Origin: Sphacelaria rigidula
Lineage: Eukaryota; Phaeophyceae; Sphacelariales
Reading direction: 5' to 3'
Length of the DNA: 29,617 nucleotides
Assembly (NCBI GenBank): GCA_964200075.2
Contig: CAXNAA020000076.1
Span: 1-29,617 of the forward strand
How positions within the stretch are numbered: position 1 is the first letter of the stretch; the number at the start of each line of letters is the position of its first letter. The notes beneath the pieces are model-generated. The model saw nothing but the letters and a program-made list of their open reading frames with translations, was not told the origin of the DNA and made no database searches. This document shows positions 1-9,323 of the stretch, one piece after another. A program made the translations under genes and the position numbers.

Positions 1-368
1 CATGTGTTTTCGAGCAGGTTGACAGGGGAGCCAGGACTTCCCATGTGGTTTCGAGCAGGTTGACAGGGGAGCCAGGACTTCCCATGTGTTTTCGAACAGG
101 TTGACAGGAAGCCAGGAGTCTCCCATGTGTTTTCGAACAGGTTGACAGGAAGCCAGGAGTCTCCCATGTGTTTTCGAGCAGGTTGACAGGGGAGCCAGGA
201 CTTCCCATGTGGTTTCGAGCAGGTTGACAGGGGAGCCAGGACTTCCCATGTGTTTTCGAACAGGTTGATAGGGGGCCAGGAGTATCCCTTGTGCGTGCGA
301 ACAGGTTGACAGAGATCCAGGATTCCCCATGTGTTTTCGAACAGGTTGACAGGGGGCCAGGAGTTTCC
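1..368. repeat. 41-bp tandem repeat array, 9 copies
   Basis: Nine head-to-tail copies start at 1, 42, 83, 124, 165, 206, 247, 288 and 328. All are 41 bp except the eighth, which is 40. The shared core is CATGTGTTTTCGARCAGGTT followed by a GACAGG-GCCAGGA segment. Two sequence variants interleave: one with GGGGAGCCAGGACTTCC (copies 1, 2, 5, 6) and one with GAAGCCAGGAGTCTCC (copies 3, 4). This suggests block duplication of higher-order units. The array decays into unique sequence after about 385 and is cut on the left by the window edge. It is a minisatellite, possibly lying in the internal untranslated part of the retroelement that follows. Confidence 0.95.
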
Positions 369-489
369 CATGCGCCTTAGAACAGCGCGAACGCCATTTT
401 AGCGGAAGCGAGTAGGAACGATGCACAACAGCTGTGGGTACAAGCTGAAGTTTGGCACCACAGCGAGAGTAGCCACCGCTCACCAGTAA

Positions 490-1152
490 CGGTGTTGCTG
501 GGCACCGGGGCAGGGGGGAGGGAGCTATGCATCAAAGCAGTGGTGGAGGGCTTTGGTGATTTGGGGGAACATGCCGGGCAAACTACAGCGGCAAGGAGCA
601 AGATTCCTGAGGGCAGCAAACCCTAGTGATAGCAGGACGCCGCCGATGAAGATTATGGGGTTAGCTGAGGAGATCACGACCGTTCCGCAACTGTACACAT
701 TGACAGATAGGAAAGTGGTGTTAGGATCAGGATCGTCCTGGGAGTGGGCCTATCGGGGGTTGTTTCATGATGGAACCGAATCTCACTGGAATTCAGAGGA
801 GGAAGTTCTGGACAGTTTCACTGGGCTACAGTTGGACGTGTTTCATGCTTCGTGGGAACTATATAACCCGCAAACCAAACCACGCCCATCCGTTATCCCA
901 TCTCGAGCGGAAATAGACTATTTTGCTCGGGATGAAGCTTTGGGTCTCATTCCTCTAGGGACCAGAATACGTAAACAGTTTGCGGACAACCAAGGTGAGC
1001 GGCAGGAGTTCGACGGGGAGGTGTTCGACTTCCGTCAGCCGTATTACCGTATCAGGTATGAGGATGGGGAATGGGAAGAGATGACGCCGTCGGAGGTGCG
1101 GAAAAATGCGGTGAAGGAACAGGGTACCGGAACCACTTCAGGATCTAATTAA
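490..1152 (+). CDS. 3' coding end of a retroelement with a chromo/Tudor-like motif
   Basis: The frame is open from 490, after a stop at 487, to the stop at 1150-1152. No credible initiator is present, so this is probably the C-terminal piece of a polyprotein or a decayed ORF. The C-terminal part contains GTRIRKQF, then EFDGEV, YYRIRYEDGEWEE and MTPSEVRK. This is the G..I.K.F..G.V....Y.V.Y.DGD.EE.....E pattern of chromo/Tudor-like folds found at the 3' end of many stramenopile retroelements. An aromatic-rich segment with EWAYRGLFHDGTESHWNSEEEV lies upstream. The ORF is followed by direct repeats, a polypurine tract and an LTR-like TGTTA start. In Ty3-type elements such domains guide integration to chromatin. 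The family (Ty3 or copia) is not certain because no RT or integrase lies within the window. Confidence 0.5.
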   Translation, partial: RCCWAPGQGGGSYASKQWWRALVIWGNMPGKLQRQGARFLRAANPSDSRTPPMKIMGLAEEITTVPQLYTLTDRKVVLGSGSSWEWAYRGLFHDGTESHWNSEEEVLDSFTGLQLDVFHASWELYNPQTKPRPSVIPSRAEIDYFARDEALGLIPLGTRIRKQFADNQGERQEFDGEVFDFRQPYYRIRYEDGEWEEMTPSEVRKNAVKEQGTGTTSGSN

Positions 1153-1161
1153 TGGAGAAAA

Positions 1162-1330
1162 GGGATCTTTCTGCACGGTGTTCAAAATCCCTACGTGGTC
1201 TAACCCGGCAGAGCGGTCAACAAGATCAAGGACGCCTCCGGACTGGAAGGGATCGTCCTGCACGGTGTTTAAATTCCCTAGGTGGTTGAACCCGGCAGAA
1301 CGATTATCAAGATCGACGGCTACACCCCAA
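1162..1330 (+). repeat. two 87-bp direct repeats downstream of the retroelement ORF
   Basis: Two diverged copies begin at 1162 and 1249. Each starts GGGATC, then CTGCACGGTGTT, then a CCCGGCAGA motif and an AAGATC motif. They sit between the stop codon at 1152 and the polypurine tract at 1414-1423, so they belong to the 3' untranslated part of the retroelement. Confidence 0.75.
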
Positions 1331-1423
1331 CGCTGAGCACTCGGAAGAGGGACATGGTAACGCGGCGATTCATCGTGTGAATCACATTGTCCTAGGGTTT
1401 TCAATCCTAGGACTGAGGGGGGG

Positions 1424-1815
1424 TGTTACGGATCGCGGCGTCATGCGGTGGAAAGGGGGACAGTACAATGATGGGCCGTTGATTCGGAACGAAGATACGC
1501 GCCCGGAGGGCTGATTGCGGGAACTGGCTAGTACCCGCAGTCAGGGGTGAGGATTTTGAGTAATCCGTCAAGATACGGAGTACATAAAAACATGCCTCTT
1601 ACATCTGGTTGAATCCGATTCTTTCTAAGAATCGGTGCAATGCTATGATGCCCTGGTGTTCAGAACTTCACGAGAAGGCTCTGGTTTCAACACTACCAAG
1701 GAACGAAAGAAATCGAATCACCTAAAGCTGTGAACAAGGATATCCTGACGATCGACGTGTACTGTACTGCGTTGGACTGTCTCCCCACGTGCTGTGAGCT
1801 TACGATTGTTACAAG
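1424..1815 (+). mobile_element. probable LTR start after polypurine tract; 3' boundary uncertain
   Basis: A polypurine tract (GAGGGGGGG, ending at 1423) is followed directly by TGTTACGG. This is the arrangement expected for the PPT and 5' edge of a 3' LTR. The right edge is a guess, placed near a TTGTTACA at about 1805-1812, because no second LTR copy or target-site duplication is available here for comparison. Nothing else recognisable was found from here to about 2300. Confidence 0.45.
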
Positions 1816-2510
1816 AATAACGGTGAGACGGTTTGGAGCTTGAGTACTTTATGAACAGATGTAAAAGGATCGACCTGAAGTAAATGAATATGAAGGGACG
1901 CGTGCACAAGTGGATGGCAGTCGAATAATAAGTAGAATGAAAGGTCCAACCCGAAATAGTGAAATTTTGTACTCGTTGACCGAAGTTTTGTTATTTGCCT
2001 AGTTCAGTGATCAACCTGCACTGTAAAGCTAAGCAAATGCTGACAACAACTAGAGACTGCCGTTTGTTTGCATCATACTGTACAGTATAGACAATGAAAT
2101 GAATGCATGGTGGATTACAGTAAAATAAGAACATCGTCGTGTGCACATGCGTGAGAGAACGTGGTCACCATCGTGGTGGCGAACAAAAAAAACAGTCTCG
2201 GTCATCCCAGCATTCCATACAAGTTTTTCACTTTGCAAGACTTTACAGCAGCGCCAGTTCAAGAAATTCTATGCGTTGAACACTCTGTAGGCGCCATGTT
2301 GCAATGAACTCTTTACTTGTCAAACAAATCCGACTGCTGTCCATTCTCTGCCTTTTTCTTTTCTACGCAGCAGGTGGATGCTCTCGTCATGTGTCTTGTC
2401 GGGAAGGCCATGGAGGCAAAGCACGCTGTCACGCGGGCCGTGCTCCAGTCGTTCGGTCGGTGCGCCAAGTCAACTTCACTGGCTTTGGAGAAAACATCTG
2501 AAACGATAAG
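1816..2510. other. no gene recognised; spacer before the transposase remnant
   Basis: Short open frames occur on both strands between 1816 and 2510, but none has a recognisable motif, and the frames at 2304-2618 overlap each other on both strands. The last part may hold the decayed N-terminus of the pogo-like transposase, because the transposase frame is interrupted by a stop at 2499-2501. No confident call is made. Confidence 0.4.
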
Positions 2511-3155
2511 GCCAAGCTCCACGAGTTCAACGCTGGCGAAAAGTGGGCGAAGAACTTCGTAAAGCGCAAAGGACTTCATAGCACGCTTCTTCATAGCGAG
2601 GCTCGTAGTGTTGATCACGACAAGATCAGCGGTGGCATGAAGGAGGTTCGCGCCGCTTGCGAGGACAACCCCGCGAGGAACACCTTCAATATCGACGAAA
2701 CAGGTATCCAGTGGAGGCTGCTACCCAGGCAGATATACCTGTCGGTGGTCGAGGACAAGAGGACGGTCAGGGGTACGGAGGGCATGGACTTCAAGGATCG
2801 CTTCTCTCCCATCGTGTGCAGCAACGCCAACGGTACTGCAAAGGTGGAACTGACAATCATCGGCAAGGCAAACAATCTGCGTCGCTTCCACCGCCGTGGG
2901 TGTCCTATCCGATATTTCGCGCAAGCCAACGCGTGGTCCGATTACGCGACTTTCCTCAAGCGGTGGGAAGATATTTCCTTTCGTTGGTTCGGCGATGGAC
3001 CCATGAGCTGGTGCTGCTGCTCATGGACGGCTGCTCGTCGCACGGCTACCGGGTGGATGACCGCGGTGGTGATACACCCTCCGAACTGCACCAGCGTCCA
3101 CCAGCCAATGGGCATGGGTATCTTTGCGGCCCTCAAGCTCATCTACAGGAGGTGA
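2511..3155 (+). pseudogene. decayed pogo/Tigger-type DDE transposase
   Basis: From 2511 the frame reads a CENP-B-type helix-turn-helix end (KWAKNFVKRKGLHSTLLHSE, then ARSVD). It continues into the DDE catalytic domain at 2637 with NIDETGIQWRLLP (first Asp at 2694-2696). The second catalytic block, LLLMDGCSSH (Asp at 3026-3028), lies in a different frame. The third block, PNCTSVHQPMGMGIFAALK, returns to the first frame near 3085-3145. At least two compensating frameshifts are therefore needed, one near 2990-3010 and one near 3040-3085. In the third block the usual QPMDQG acidic residue is Gly, so catalysis is lost. An upstream in-frame stop at 2499 separates it from any N-terminal DNA-binding part. 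Members of this family cut and paste DNA at TA sites; this copy is dead. Confidence 0.85.
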
Positions 3156-3600
3156 TCGAATATGTTTACACTCAGTCGCGAGGATATGGATGGCATGTAT
3201 GATACTGCGTGCATGTTGGATGGCGTGATTGTGATATGAGGATTATGTGGACGGAATAATGTAGGGATGTTGGAGTATTCCGTACAGGGGGCGTTTCGTC
3301 AGATTCTGTAGTATGACGCACTCCTGTGGTTATTCTTTGGTGTTGCACGCATGTGCCACCCACCCACACCGGTTTCAGTTGTTTAGTAGCAGTTGTAGTT
3401 GCCGTTCTTCTACAGGGATTGCGGTATGAGGTTATGTGGTGAAAAATAATGGAGCGATAATGAGGAAAGGGGTATAGTCGCCACCGATGCACCGAGCTTC
3501 TTCTCACGATAGCGAGAGCCAGTCTCGTGCATGAGATGCGCCATGTGTTGGTGCAGGAGGTACTGTTACTGGAGGGGAGAGAGAACAAGATGGGCGGCCG
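3156..3600. other. intergenic, no feature recognised
   Basis: This is AT/GC-balanced sequence with only short overlapping frames on the minus strand and no domain motif. It may contain the 3' flank of the pogo-like element, but no terminal inverted repeat was found by eye. Confidence 0.4.
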
Positions 3601-3735
3601 ATGGCTGTTATAACCCGGGATGCGATAGAGGTTACGAACACAAGAATGGGTTGTGAGAGTAATGCCCCGAATTCTTCGAAGCGGCGGGCAGAGATGATGA
3701 CATACGAACTTGAGAAGTACGAACGGTGGTTGTGG

Positions 3736-3739
3736 GGGG

Positions 3740-3772
<33 letters not shown>
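3736..3772. repeat. (GA)n microsatellite preceded by a G run
   Basis: A run of G followed by about 15 uninterrupted GA dinucleotides, likely length-variable between individuals. It generates artificial RERERE/SLSLSL frames on both strands. Confidence 0.95.
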
Positions 3773-3773
<1 letters not shown>

Positions 3774-3974
3774 CAACGGGTGGAAGAGATTGAGAGGAAA
3801 CGGGCGTGGTTTGAGAGAAGAGATAAACAAGGGGAGGCGATCGAGAGTCTTGCGAAAGAGCTAGAGGAACTCGAAAGGGCGTTTGAGAAAATGGTAGTGA
3901 TGAAACAACCGTGAAAAATGGAAAGGAACAGAACATTTTTTATTTCAAGACATCCGGGGAACCCCCCGTGAACG

Positions 3975-4150
3975 ACAGGAGCAGCAGCAACAGCAGCAGC
4001 AACAACAACAACAGCGACAGCAGGAGCAGCAGCAGCACCAACAGCACCAACAGCACCAGCAACAACAACAGCAGCACCAGGAGCTATGACAGCACCAGCA
4101 GTACCAGCAACAGCGAAAGCACAAGAGCACAAGCAGCACTAGCAACAGCG
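3975..4150. repeat. imperfect CAG/CAA/CAC trinucleotide tract
   Basis: About 175 bp is dominated by CAG, CAA, CAC and AGC triplets with few interruptions. Depending on the frame it encodes Gln/His, Ser/Asn or Ala/Thr. The mix of CAG and CAA is typical of a Gln tract, but the tract does not join a convincing long ORF. Confidence 0.85.
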
Positions 4151-4170
4151 ATGAGGACTTCCACATCAAC

Positions 4171-4642
4171 GACTCAGCGAGGTCATACAGAATACCCTCA
4201 TCTCCTTTCGATCGGGGGAAATGATCAGACGAGAGCGGGCGCAAGCTCCTGACAATCGGTAAATACTGCCCCCTCGATCGGGGGAAGTTGGCAGAGGCTT
4301 TTGCTGGGGATGGATGGAGACGCTTTTGTTCGGAGCAAGATCAGGACCACGGTATATCACAGCAATGTTGTGCCGAACAAGGCACGTGTTTTGTTTCTAC
4401 GGTATTTCATTGAGTTTACTTGCAGGATAATTTTCTTGGTTCGATTGTCGGGTTTGTTTCAACATGTATCATGCGTAATCGTTCACCCGTGTTTCCTTTT
4501 TGATTTTTGGCGTGGTACAACTGCATTACATTCCTCTACAAATGCTGCTGCATCACTACAGTACTATACTATATGCCTGAACTCTCAAAGTAATATGTGC
4601 CTGCCCTGTACAAGTACTTTTGGGTATGTTTGCCAGAGCGTC
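4171..4642. other. no gene recognised
   Basis: Two short copies of TCGATCGGGGGAA occur (about 4207 and 4275). Otherwise there are only short frames without recognisable motifs. Confidence 0.4.
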
Positions 4643-5130
4643 GCATGTAGTAGGGGGTGTTAAAATCCGTGATGTGCGCTTGAATTTTGATTTGTATGTG
4701 ACGTGCCTCTCAGCAGTGTACTGAAAAGGTTAGTGACTGACTGTATGTGAACGAAGTGATACAGTGACGGCACAATTGATGCCGACACAACGCGGTGCAT
4801 TCGGCACTGTAATAATTCGTAACAATGATGTGATCAACACTGCAGGTTGATTGTCCGGCACATTGAATAAGGCTGATGTGCTGTGTTGGTTGTAACATGT
4901 AATAGAGGGTGTTGAACTCCGTGATGCCCGACTAAATTTGATGTCGAATATGATGTGCCTGACAGCAATGTACTAAGGTGATCTATTACTGAGTGTATGC
5001 GAATGAAGTGATGCAGTGACGACACGGTCCAATCGGCACTATAATGCTCTGTAACGACGGCGCTATCGACACTGCATGTTGATCGCCCCGCACACTAAGC
5101 AAGGCTGATATGCTGTGCTTGTTTCGTCCC
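4643..5130. repeat. diverged tandem duplication, unit about 250 bp
   Basis: Two copies, about 4643-4894 and 4895-5130, align over most of their length. Shared landmarks in the same order are ATGTARTAG.GGGTGTT, CCGTGATG, GTGCCT, CAGCA.TGTACT, ATG.GAA.GAAGTGAT.CAGTGACG, TCGGCACT.TAAT, ACACTGCA.GTTGAT and AAGGCTGAT.TGCTGTG. Identity by eye is about 70-75%. Neither copy has a long ORF. It abuts the phased palindrome array on its right. Confidence 0.8.
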
Positions 5131-5227
5131 ATTTTGTCGAGATGATGATCCATTTTTTCGTCGTGTTTTACTGTCGACATCCCCAACCTGGCGTTGAAAT
5201 TTCCCACACCCTGGACAATACAATATG

Positions 5228-6101
5228 TAATATATATTGCTCGCTCAATATATCGATGCGTTGGGTGGTCAATATATATTGGGCGAGCAATATGATGGCA
5301 AGAGAGACAAGTCGATATATATTGTGTCATCAATATATCAAGGCTCGCGATGTGCAATACATATCGACCGAATAATATATCACGACAGGCGCCACCTCAA
5401 TATATATTGGCCGAGTAATATGTAGGTGCGGCAAGGCACCAATATATACTTGTCGAGTAATACATTGGCTGCCACACGAGGTCAATATATATTGACGAGT
5501 CAATATACTCAACACTCGAAGCTCCAATATATATTGCCACCCCAATATGTCGTGCGTCAATGTGTCCAACATATATTGGGCGAACAATAGACGAGGAAAC
5601 CGACAGTCACAACGCATGTTGGTGTAGGAATATGTATTGGTGATTCAATATGTATAGTGGAAAGTGTATAAGAATTAGTATCGTGGGTAGTTTCATCTTC
5701 GCGGGCGCTACTGAAAGATGTATCACCAGATGCCGAAAACGCTCAATATAGTCCCCCGCGAGCGTGTTCAATATATACCGGCTGCACAATAGCTATGCGA
5801 TGAGCGGGAGCAATACATATTGGGAAAACAATACTCTTGCATGTTTTTTTGCTCAATATATATATATATATTGTGACAACAATATATATGTTATGCATCG
5901 CTTCGACTCAAGATATATTGACACTTCAATATATTCACGGCCGGCATGCACAATATATATTGAATGTTGTGTTCCCGGAACAAAAACGTGTCTAACATAT
6001 ATTGTCATGCATTACTTTGCGATCGTGACACAAGAAATATATATTGCCGTTTTAACGTCTCCGAGAGCATCTGAACATAATATAAATTGAAAGGCCAATA
6101 T
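5228..6101. repeat. phased array of short AT palindromes, period 42-43 bp, unique spacers
   Basis: Each unit is a 12-bp palindrome, consensus CAATATATATTG, then exactly 6 nt, then CAATAT (or TAATAT), then 18 or 19 nt of sequence that differs in every unit. Palindrome starts are 5228, 5270, 5313, 5355, 5398, 5440, 5483, 5525, 5567 and 5610. The array then slips phase near 5629-5646 and has a gap. It resumes at 5769, 5811, 5854 (palindrome expanded to 20 bp by extra TA steps), 5909, 5951, 5993, 6035 and 6078. The spacing is close to four helical turns, so every site faces the same side of the helix. Spacers look unrelated, so simple recent tandem duplication does not explain the array. It contains no meaningful ORF. 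It may be binding sites for a dimeric protein, such as a transposon subterminal array, replication or segregation element, or regulatory platform. Confidence 0.85.
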
Positions 6102-6137
6102 TGGCACTGTATTCAACATAAAGTATCGATGACTGCT

Positions 6138-6372
6138 GCCGAGATAGCCCCCCCCCCAAACCGGCCAAAAATGTGCACGGAGGCGATGATCATCAATGCC
6201 GTTACAGCTGGTTTCGTGTTCCACGACGCGACTTTTGGGGGCGTTATAGCTGATTCCGGACTGCTACAAGCCTTTCATGTGGGCGCCATTGCTGCAAATG
6301 AGCCCAATAGTGGGATCGCAGCCGGTTTGTCGGACAGTCTCCCGTGCACGTTTTGTGGGGGGGCTATCTCGG
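6138..6372. mobile_element. short inverted-repeat element (possible MITE)
   Basis: The left arm begins GCCGAGATAGCCCCCCC (6138) and continues to a TGTGCACGG near 6172-6180. The right arm is its reverse complement, with CCGTGCACGTTTTG near 6341-6354 and GGGGGGGCTATCTCGGC ending at 6372. The arms are about 40 bp with a small indel and enclose about 160 bp. It lies just right of the palindrome array. Weak similarity may continue outward into CAATAT-containing DNA on both sides, so the arms could be longer. No target-site duplication was identified. Confidence 0.6.
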
Positions 6373-6556
6373 CATTAGTCCGATATCATATTGGAACATA
6401 TTGTATTGTCCAGGGTATAAGCAACACAGCACCAGTGACCAGAGAGGTACCAAAAGGCGCATATCGAACCGCGTTTTCTGCCGTCGTACAGTTCAGCCAA
6501 GATATATGTTACGCACTGTGGAGAGTATGGGCGTCACCGCACCGCTGGCCAGATAG
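6373..6556. repeat. diverged direct repeats, unit about 108 bp
   Basis: Sequences around 6430-6485 and 6535-6595 share CACC-GCACC, GACCAGA.AGGTA.CAAAA and CTTCTG/TTTCTG landmarks in the same order, which indicates an old tandem duplication. It abuts the 5' end of the truncated copia frame. Confidence 0.4.
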
Positions 6557-8656
6557 GTATCAAAAAGCATTTATACTGGGTCGTCTCTTCTGTCACCATA
6601 TTTTCCAGCCAATAAATATATCAAACTCTTTCGACGACTCTCCATAGAGACGCCGCCGGTCGCTGTTCGCACCACAACCGGCGCCCGGGGGCAAGATTAC
6701 AGCGACGACCCAATTTTTGAGGACTTCGCGCTGGACAGCAACAGTGCCAATGACAGTATCGACAACATCAACGACAACACCAACGACAGTTTTTTCAACG
6801 GCATCAGCAATTTGGACGCAGCAGCCGACTCAAATGATTCACCGCTCGGCTCTACGCGGCAACTACGATCGGCAACATCCTCATCTCCGAAACCCGCGGC
6901 TACCGCCACAAGAAAGTTTTCTCCCTCCCGCCTGAACCAAGCGCGGGCGCTTCGCCAGCTGGCGCTTGCCGTGGACTTCGCTGCACACCAAGAGTCGTAC
7001 TCGCTTATGCAACAAGTGAGTCACTACATCGGCATTGTGGGGCTACACAAGGTCACTACTCCGGGGGCCATCCCTGTACCCAACACCTTCGAGGAGGCAA
7101 TGGCCTCGCCTCATTCTGCGGAATGGCTGACGGCCGCCTGGAAGGAGCACCAGAGCCTCATCGACCTCCAGGTTTTCGAGTTGGTCCCTCCGGAAGCAGT
7201 TCTTCCAGGCCATAACATCATCGGCTTACGTTGGGTGTTCAAGGTAAAAACGGATGGGCGATTCAAAGGCAGAGTCGTCGGAACGGGCTGGTCGCAGAGG
7301 CACGGCATAGACTGCGGCAGCACGTTTGCGCCGAGTCAACGCCTCCTTCTTGCCATCGCCGCTGCCAACGGATGGAGCGTCTCAGCCATGGACTTCTCAA
7401 CAGCATTTCTCCACGGGAAGCTCGAGGAAGAAGTCTACATGCGGCAGGCGCCGGGGTTCAAAAATAAGAACTCGCGGGGACGACCGTTCATCATGAAGCT
7501 GCACAAGTCCATCTACGGGCTGCGGCAGTCACCAAAGGTATGGAACAGCACCATAGACGGCGATCTGCGAGCACTCGGCTTCGAACCGACCGTAAGCGAC
7601 GCGTGCGTATACGTCAAGGGCAGCGGAGACGACTGCATCATGCTTACTCTGTACGTGGACGACCTCCTCATCACGGGACCCAACTCAGCAATCCTGGCCA
7701 AACTCCGGAAAGCACTCGTGGACAAGTTTTCTATGACGGATTTTGGCCACGCCACTAAAATCTTGGGGATCGACATCATCCAGGACAAGCAACTAGGCAC
7801 CATCAGCATCAGCCAAAGGCCCTACGTAATGTCGCTACTGAAAAAGTGCGGCAGGTCCGACTGCAACGCAGTACACATACCTGGAATCGGCAACGAGCTG
7901 ACCGCGGAGCCCGAAGGCAGCGTACCGCTCGACAAGGATGACACTCTCGACTACCAGAGCATCGCGGGGTCCCTCATCTTCCTGTGTCAGTGTACCCGCG
8001 TGGGCATCTGCTTCGCAGTGTCACAGGCGGCACGGTTCATGAGCAAGCCAACCTCAGTACACATGGGGGCCGTGAAACGCATTCTGCGATACCTGCGCGG
8101 CACCCCTGACATTCGCATCACCTACAGCCGGAACAGCAGCTTCGAGCTCACTGGGTTCTGTGACGCCTCTTACGGCACGGGCAACCCGGAGAAGGCTAGG
8201 TCTACATCGGGAAGCATCTACTTACTTGCTGGGGGTGTCGTACACTTCTCGGCTAGCGTTCAGAAAATCTCAGCCCAATCTACCACCGAAGCGGAGCTGA
8301 TTGCCATGAGCTCTTGCGCAAAACAAGGCATTTACCTGTGTGGCATCCTCGGAGAGCTCGGATGGAGGACCTTGCGCAGCGCCCGCATATTTTGCGACAA
8401 CAAGGGCGCCCTGCTATTCGCGGGACAAGGCTCGTACAGCAGCAGGAGCAAACACCTCGCGATCAGGTTCCCCGGCCTTCGCGATTGGATCACCGACGAC
8501 AAGATTATCATCGACCACGTCTCCACGAAGGGTCAGCTCAGCGACATCCTCACCAAGTTCCTGGCTCGGCCCCTCCTCACGGAGATGCTTGCGGCCATCC
8601 TCAGGGGACCGGACCTCCAGCAGGGCAAGCTACCACGTCACCACTCTTCAACTTGA
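6557..8656 (+). pseudogene. 5'-truncated Ty1/copia polyprotein: reverse transcriptase and RNase H
   Basis: The frame is open from 6557, after a stop at 6554, to TGA at 8654-8656, with no break in about 700 codons. After a Ser/Asp/Asn-rich linker comes the copia RVT_2 domain: LRWVFKVKTDGRFKGRVVGT, AMDFSTAFLHG, KLHKSIYGLRQSPKVWN and the catalytic TLYVDDLLITG (near 7650-7680). The connection (YRSI-like DYQSIAGSLIFL, then HMGAVKRILRYLRGT) follows. RNase H has GFCDASYG, STTEAELIAMS, FCDNKGAL and SKHLAIRF, ending with a DILTKFLARPL signature. Gag, protease and integrase are missing upstream, where an unrelated inverted-repeat element and the palindrome array lie. The RT/RH core looks recently active because it has no stop or frameshift. 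It is followed by a polypurine tract and LTR start at 8965. The first in-frame ATG is internal, so it cannot make a full protein by itself. Confidence 0.9.
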
Positions 8657-8964
8657 GGAATTCCACGGCTTTTCTTCGCGGTTCTACTTATTTGTTTGCT
8701 TTTCTTGGATTACCAGGATGGTTTAGCTTGGACTACTTACTTAGCGGACTGTATCAACGGTTTCCTTTTTGTGTATGTAGCGTAACGACGGCTGCAATAT
8801 GAGCATACTTTGTTTTTGCTTCGCCTCTCCTTCTTTTGTTCGGACGGTCAGGACATCGGTAATGATATTTGTCAGCGTGCCTGTTCAACCTTCTCTGTAG
8901 AAAGCTTCCATCACGGGGGCGCACTTCGTAGCATTTATCGATATAGGCTTCCATCGCGGGGGCG
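8657..8964 (+). other. copia 3' untranslated segment with duplicated polypurine tract
   Basis: This is noncoding sequence between the RNase H stop and the LTR. GCTTCCATCACGGGGGCG (8904-8921) and GCTTCCATCGCGGGGGCG (8947-8964) are two near-identical copies of the polypurine tract 43 bp apart. Only the second is followed by the TGTTA LTR edge. Confidence 0.65.
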
Positions 8965-9323
8965 TGTTAGAACAACAGATTTGTTATTGGTCTCTTATTT
9001 CGATAGTCACTCATATCGGGTAAATAGCAGTACAACTTCCGCATCCTCAAAGGATTGCAACTGTTCTAAGATTGTTAGCGGAGCTTCCGTCTCTGTCGGG
9101 TTAATGTAAAGTTCTAGGGTTCTCATTACTTTGTTCTAGAGTTCTGTCGGGCTAATGTAAGTCGTAGGATTCTCATAAGTAAGAATAGTCTCATAAGTAA
9201 GAACTTAGGCGTAGCGCATTGATCCGAGGGTACTTGTGGGTTGCCCCCACACCCTCTCACTCTCTTTTTCTTCTTCACTCTCTTCACTGAGATTCTCGGC
9301 CACAAAAGCGCCAATTTCCAACA
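8965..9323 (+). mobile_element. probable 3' LTR of the copia element (right edge tentative)
   Basis: TGTTAGAACAACAG begins immediately after a polypurine tract, a typical copia LTR left edge. Short direct repeats (GGTTCTCAT..., CATAAGTAAGAA twice) lie inside. A CT-rich stretch near 9250-9290 precedes a CCAACA at 9318-9323, which could be the right edge. No target-site duplication could be verified because the left LTR is absent from the window. Confidence 0.5.

Larger units (their letters stand above)
3601..4170 (+). pseudogene. low-complexity, possibly coding remnant: charged coiled coil plus Gln-rich tract
   Basis: A plus-strand frame holds a highly charged, heptad-like segment (EEIERKRAWFERRDKQGEAI, then ESLAKELEELERAFEKM) downstream of a GA microsatellite, ending in a stop near 3912. 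In another frame, about 3970-4090 reads as a near-continuous Gln/His run (CAG/CAA/CAC codons) ending at a TGA; a third frame of the same DNA gives Ser/Asn. A charged helix next to poly-Gln resembles brown-algal low-complexity proteins. The frame breaks and the microsatellite make an intact gene unlikely. It could be pure repeat expansion with no coding history. Confidence 0.3.

Noticed and set aside
1-368. CRISPR array
   Set aside because: The whole 41-bp unit is repeated with no unique spacers; it is a minisatellite.
3172-4132. Minus-strand Ser/Leu- and Ala/Val-rich ORFs of 108-254 codons
   Set aside because: They are translations of the GA microsatellite and the CAG/CAA tract in antisense frames.
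4986-6090. Several 60-123-codon ORFs rich in Ile, Tyr and Asn
   Set aside because: They arise from the repeated CAATATATATTG motif on both strands, with no conserved protein pattern.
5228-6101. CRISPR-like array (short repeats with unique spacers at constant spacing)
   Set aside because: Repeats are short, degenerate and AT-only, the spacers are 18-19 nt, there are no cas genes, and the window is clearly eukaryotic with spliced genes. It is reported as a phased palindrome array instead.
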